Source: Pelotomaculum sp. PtaU1.Bin035 (lineage in GTDB: Bacteria > Bacillota > Desulfotomaculia > Desulfotomaculales > Pelotomaculaceae). Taken from it: DNA of 37,591 nucleotides. The position numbers were made by a program, and so were the translations under genes. The stretch's first letter is position 1. Each line of letters opens with the position of its first letter. The notes under the pieces were generated by a model. The model was not told the DNA's origin, did not search any database, and saw only the letters and a list, made by a program, of their open reading frames with translations. Below, one piece after another: positions 34,141 through 37,591 of the stretch. Location: positions 1 to 37,591 of the forward strand of contig MVRN01000090.1 in NCBI GenBank assembly GCA_002067965.1, in the 5' to 3' direction.

Positions 34141-36372
34141 TCACCATTTCTTGAATGTATAATTAAACTGCTCAAGAGTCATCAGGATGGCCCTGGGTTT
34201 ACTGCCCTCGTACCCTCCAACGATACCTTTTCTTTCCATGATATCAATCAACCTGGCCGCTCTGGCATAACCGATGTGCAGCCTTCTTTGCAGCAAAGAA
34301 ATAGAAGCGTGCCCGCTCTCAATAAGAAGCTGCACCGCCTGGGGCAAGAGCTCGTCCTCCACTTCGGGAACAGCCTCTTCCTCCGGCTCTTCTTTCAGTA
34401 TTTTGTCGTTATATACCGGCTCGGCCTGTTTTTTCAGGAAGCTGACCAGGTCCTCCACTTCCTTGTCTGACAGATAAGCGCCCTGGACCCGCACCGGTTT
34501 TGAAGCACCCACCGGGAAAAAGAGCATGTCCCCTTTGCCGAGAAGTTTTTCCGCGCCGGCCATGTCCAGAATAGTCCGTGAGTCAATCTGAGAGGACACG
34601 GCGAAAGAAATACGCGAGGGTATATTTGCCTTGATCAAGCCGGTGATTACATCCACGGAGGGCCGCTGGGTCGCCACCAGCAAGTGAATGCCGGCAGCCC
34701 TGGCCATTTGAGCCAGCCGGCACACGGCGTCCTCAACATCGGCCGGGGCCACCATCATCAGGTCGGAAAGCTCGTCAATAATTACAACAATTAATGGCAG
34801 CGGGAGTTGGCCGCTGTCAGGCTCTTTATTTTTAAACATCTTATTATAGCGGGTAATATCCCGCACACCCGCAGTGGCAAACAACTCATAGCGATGTTCC
34901 ATTTCTTTGACGGCCCACCTTAAAGATGTGGCTGCTTTCTTAGGGTCTATGACCACCGGGGAAACCAGGTGGGGGATCCCGTTATACATGGCAAGTTCCA
35001 CCATTTTCGGATCGATCATCAGGAATTTTATCTCTTCCGGTGTAGCCTTGAAGAGTATACTGACAATTAAGGTGTTAAGGCAGACGCTCTTACCCGCCCC
35101 GGTCGCGCCGGCAATCAACAAGTGGGGCATTTTAGCCAGGTCGGCAACGACCGGGTTACCGGCAATATCTTTTCCTAATGATATTGTCAGTTTAGAATCA
35201 GAATGGATAAACTCCTGGGTCTCCAGCAGATCCCGCAGGTGTACCATGGAAACCTCTTTATTTGGGACCTCTATGCCAACGGCCGCCTTGCCTGGAATCG
35301 GCGCCTCAATGCGGACGCCCGGCGCCGCCATGCCCAAGGCGATATCGTCAGCCAAACTCACAATCCGGCTGACTTTAACACCGGAAGGAGGCTGGATTTC
35401 ATAGCGGGTAATAGCCGGCCCTCTGGAAACCTGGGTTACCTTGGCATTAACCCCGAAACTCTCAAGAGTTTCTTCGAGAATACGGATATTTTCATTTATA
35501 TCTTTATTAAAACGAGTACTTTTTATCCTGTACGGGCGTGAAAGAATAGTCAGCGGAGGCAGCCGGTACGTTGAATTTTCCGGCGGAAAACCCAACGTAA
35601 CATTTGGCGTCCCGTTTATCTTGCCTTCGGCCGGCTCTTCCCCGCTCACACCATTTTTCACGGGTACCGGTTCCTCTTCATTAATTAATTGCAGATCCTC
35701 CCGGTCCTGTCTATTTACATGCTGTTTAGACGCTTCCGGGGAGGATTCCATTATCGTAAATTGCTCTCCGTTATCGATTATGACAGGTGAGGGAGTTGTT
35801 TTCCCACTATCTTCTTCCACCTCCGTAAAAAGGTAGTCGACCAACCCTCGGTAACCTTTTCTGGAACCCTCCTGTATCTTTACTGAAAACACCCGGGCCA
35901 TTGAGGCCAGGGAAAGGTTTGTCAGAAGCAAGAGCGCGACAAGGCCGGCTGTGATTAGAATAATATAAGTGCCGGCAATACCGAAAGATTTTCTAAAGAT
36001 GTAACTAAAGAGGGCGCCGAGAACGCCTCCCCCGTCACCGTTAACCCCCGCCCTAAAAGAATCCTCTATAGGAATAATCAAGTGAAGAAAAGTCAGGGCG
36101 GCTAAAAAAAGCAGCATTGCCCCATACATTCTCTGGGAAAACTTGGTTTGGCTCCGCTGACGCACCAGTCTGCCCCCTGCCAGGACCAACAGGAGAGGAA
36201 AAAAGTAACAACCTTCACCTGCAATGCTCTTAAGCACTCTGACCGCAAAATCACTAACCAGCCCGGTAGTCTGAGAAAGGAGGCTGACAATGCTGAGAAT
36301 ACCCACTGCCACCAGGATAACCCCTAATATTTCATATTTTAGCTCTTCATTATGCTGTTCGTGAGTTCCCAT
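34141..36372 (-). CDS. ftsK: FtsK/SpoIIIE DNA translocase
   Basis: A septal DNA pump that clears or moves chromosome through the closing septum. Four hydrophobic helices lie at about 14-33, 55-70, 86-104 and 134-155. A linker rich in Glu and Pro runs to about 265. The motor has Walker A GATGAGKS at 422-429, Walker B VVIIDEL, and ATQRPSVDVITGLIKANIPSRI. The C-terminal gamma winged helix (LLPQAVQLLIESGHASISLLQRRLHIGYARAARLID) would read DNA polarity. 743 residues, in the SpoIIIE size range. The ATG follows GGGAGGG. Whether it serves vegetative division or sporulation cannot be decided here. Confidence 0.96.
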   Translation of the reverse strand: MGTHEQHNEELKYEILGVILVAVGILSIVSLLSQTTGLVSDFAVRVLKSIAGEGCYFFPLLLVLAGGRLVRQRSQTKFSQRMYGAMLLFLAALTFLHLIIPIEDSFRAGVNGDGGGVLGALFSYIFRKSFGIAGTYIILITAGLVALLLLTNLSLASMARVFSVKIQEGSRKGYRGLVDYLFTEVEEDSGKTTPSPVIIDNGEQFTIMESSPEASKQHVNRQDREDLQLINEEEPVPVKNGVSGEEPAEGKINGTPNVTLGFPPENSTYRLPPLTILSRPYRIKSTRFNKDINENIRILEETLESFGVNAKVTQVSRGPAITRYEIQPPSGVKVSRIVSLADDIALGMAAPGVRIEAPIPGKAAVGIEVPNKEVSMVHLRDLLETQEFIHSDSKLTISLGKDIAGNPVVADLAKMPHLLIAGATGAGKSVCLNTLIVSILFKATPEEIKFLMIDPKMVELAMYNGIPHLVSPVVIDPKKAATSLRWAVKEMEHRYELFATAGVRDITRYNKMFKNKEPDSGQLPLPLIVVIIDELSDLMMVAPADVEDAVCRLAQMARAAGIHLLVATQRPSVDVITGLIKANIPSRISFAVSSQIDSRTILDMAGAEKLLGKGDMLFFPVGASKPVRVQGAYLSDKEVEDLVSFLKKQAEPVYNDKILKEEPEEEAVPEVEDELLPQAVQLLIESGHASISLLQRRLHIGYARAARLIDIMERKGIVGGYEGSKPRAILMTLEQFNYTFKKW

Positions 36373-36436
36373 GATTTACCCTCCCAACAACAATATACCA
36401 TAGGCGTCAGAAAAAGTCCTGTAAATTCACATAAAA

Positions 36437-36468
36437 ATTAGCCCTCTTTTACTAATACGAGGGCTAAT
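36437..36468 (-). terminator. uppP terminator
   Basis: ATTAGCCCTC and GAGGGCTAAT form a perfect 10-bp stem around a 12-base loop. On the minus strand the stem runs into TTTTT. It begins 24 bases after the uppP stop. Confidence 0.85.
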
Positions 36469-36491
36469 GGTCAATAATCCCAAATTAACTC

Positions 36492-37265
36492 TTATACCCC
36501 TGTTGGTCTTGCTAAAGCCAGAACAATTACCGCAATCCCCAAAATAATGCGATACCACACAAAAACCACAAAGCTGCGCTCAGTCAGATATTTTAGCAGA
36601 AAACCAATTGAAATAAAACCCACCACAGCGGCAGAGACCACCCCGGTTAAAAAAACCGCGTTAACGTCCCCTGCCGATAGATCATTCAACTTGGCAAGTC
36701 CAGCACCAATAACAACCGGTGTGGAAAGCAAGAATGAAAACTTTGCGGCTGTCTCCCGCGTCAGTCCCCGGAAACGGCCCGCGGTCATGGTTACACCGGA
36801 ACGGGAAACCCCGGGAATAATCGCCAGCGCCTGGGAAAACCCAATAAACAGGCTGTCAACCAGGCTTACTTCTGATAACTTCTTCCGCCTTGAAGCCCTT
36901 TGGTCAACCCAGTAAAGGATAATACCCATGGCGATAAGCATTATTCCTATTAACAGAGGGTTTCTAAAAGTGGTTTCGGCCTGCTCCTCAAACAGGTAAC
37001 CAAAAGCGGCGCCAGGTATTGTGGCCAGGAGCAGATACCAGAATAATGAACCTTCCTGTGTGCCCCTGCGCAGCAAGCCATGATTTATCAGCGCCACCCA
37101 GTCCCTCCAGAAGAAGGCAACCACCGCCAACAAAGTGCCCATATGCAGCGCGACATCAAAAGACAGCCCAGGATCCTGCCACTTTAAAGCCCAGGGCACC
37201 AAGACCAGATGAGCCGAGCTGGATATGGGAAGAAATTCCCCGAGACCTTGGACTATCCCTAACAC
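36492..37265 (-). CDS. uppP: Undecaprenyl-diphosphate phosphatase UppP (BacA)
   Basis: An integral membrane phosphatase that recycles undecaprenyl pyrophosphate to the monophosphate carrier; it also gives bacitracin resistance. The first active-site block is GLGEFLPISSSAHL; the second is PGVSRSGVTMTAGRFRGLTRETAAKFSFLLSTPV. About seven helices are visible. The start is a problem: family members normally have FQALVLGIVQG, and those codons are present upstream, but an in-frame TAG at 37289-37287 breaks the frame. The GTG at 37265 is the longest open start but has no ribosome site and trims the first helix by about ten residues. The protein may begin unusually, or the gene may be damaged or misread here. 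Confidence 0.88.
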   Translation of the reverse strand: MLGIVQGLGEFLPISSSAHLVLVPWALKWQDPGLSFDVALHMGTLLAVVAFFWRDWVALINHGLLRRGTQEGSLFWYLLLATIPGAAFGYLFEEQAETTFRNPLLIGIMLIAMGIILYWVDQRASRRKKLSEVSLVDSLFIGFSQALAIIPGVSRSGVTMTAGRFRGLTRETAAKFSFLLSTPVVIGAGLAKLNDLSAGDVNAVFLTGVVSAAVVGFISIGFLLKYLTERSFVVFVWYRIILGIAVIVLALARPTGV

Positions 37266-37353
37266 CAGCGCTTGAAAAAAGGTCGCCTAAATCACCCCGC
37301 TATCCGTTGGTGATGACTTCCCGGGCATAAAGACCGCAGTCACCCGGATCCGC

Positions 37354-37381
37354 ATTATAATTCACCATTGTATAAATGCAA
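37354..37381 (-). promoter_or_regulatory. uppP promoter candidate
   Basis: TTGCAT (37381-37376), 16-base spacer, perfect TATAAT (37359-37354) on the minus strand. Transcription would start near 37347, about 50 bases before the expected uppP GTG at 37295. Confidence 0.6.
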
Positions 37382-37591
37382 ATTTAATTATAGCACAGGG
37401 TATCCGTCCCGGGAAAACCTTTTTCTTAAATAATATTCAAAAATAATATTAAAACAGATTTATATGCGAAACAAACTCGCCCGCGGCGACCTGTGGGCTT
37501 ACAACACGCTTATGTTCGTTAGTTTAACAGCATAGTTAAATAGAGAGAACCAGAATCCCTTGTGGCAGAAGACTTCAGGGGAAATTTTTTT
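37382..37591 (+). other. Non-coding window edge with a possible small RNA
   Basis: No gene is visible. On +, TTCAAA (37436-37441) and TTATAT (37460-37465) with an 18-base spacer could act as a promoter. They are followed by a 6-bp GC hairpin (GCCCGC 37479-37484 with GTGGGC 37493-37498) and the window ends in seven T (37585-37591). This would fit a small RNA of about 120 bases, but no known family is recognised and the stem expected before the T-run is poor. Confidence 0.25.

Noticed and set aside
37303-37371. 22-codon minus-strand frame just before uppP
   Set aside because: It overlaps the uppP promoter -10, has no ribosome site, and would precede the transcript start.

Overview
The window looks like chromosomal core DNA of a Gram-positive Firmicute of the Peptococcaceae type (Pelotomaculum/Desulfotomaculum-like). 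That placement is inference, based on Firmicute gene order (yggS-sepF-proC-yggT-divIVA, ileS-lspA-rluD, priA-def-fmt-rsmB-rlmN-stp-prkC-rsgA-rpe), a T-box leader on ileS, strong Shine-Dalgarno sites with many TTG/GTG starts, and DUF116 and mnmH genes. I see no phage, IS element, CRISPR array, rRNA or tRNA.

Layout. (1) 1-1063 is AT-rich, with one lipoprotein gene on + and the terminator of the large minus-strand operon. (2) 1064-16333, all minus, reads from priA down to rpe: priA, def, fmt, a DUF116 membrane protein, rsmB, rlmN, fhaA, fhaB, stp, ftsW/rodA, pbpA, prkC, rsgA, rpe. It joins the Bacillus-type translation/kinase cluster to the FhaA-FhaB-PstP-RodA-PbpA-Pkn order known from actinobacteria. 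(3) 16383-21405, minus, holds rluD, lspA, a structured 418-base gap, and ileS behind a T-box and a textbook promoter. (4) 21658-23523 is a chemoreceptor gene on +, convergent with yggU. (5) 23518-27775, minus, is the division cluster yggS-sepF-proC-yggT-divIVA, then a Nudix hydrolase and yggU. (6) 27793-29365, minus, holds a solitary pstS with a PhoP-type repeat array, and yajQ. (7) 29448-32073, plus, holds fakA and a fakB/DegV gene. (8) 32204-37381, minus, runs uppP, ftsK, mnmH and a RodZ-like gene. (9) 37382-37591 has no gene but a possible promoter and folded RNA at the edge.

How they work together. Most genes serve envelope growth and its control. uppP recycles undecaprenyl phosphate. FtsW/RodA and PbpA form a glycan polymerase/transpeptidase pair. 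PrkC senses muropeptide or lipid II through PASTA domains, is opposed by Stp, and probably signals through FhaA and FhaB. SepF, YggT, DivIVA, FtsK and the RodZ-like protein belong to septum, polarity and chromosome segregation. The rest is translation quality (Def, Fmt, RsmB, RlmN, RluD, RsgA, IleS, MnmH), lipoprotein processing (LspA), replication restart (PriA), phosphate capture (PstS) and use of exogenous fatty acids (FakA/FakB).

The points most worth checking are a four-repeat PhoP box plus a 13-bp dyad at pstS, an in-frame TAG where the uppP N-terminus should be, the hybrid kinase/FHA operon, the hairpin-rich ileS-lspA gap with a possible antitoxin remnant, and a pair of related intergenic repeats. 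Protein start sites were often moved inward from the longest frame to the codon preceded by a good Shine-Dalgarno site. These choices are stated in each entry.
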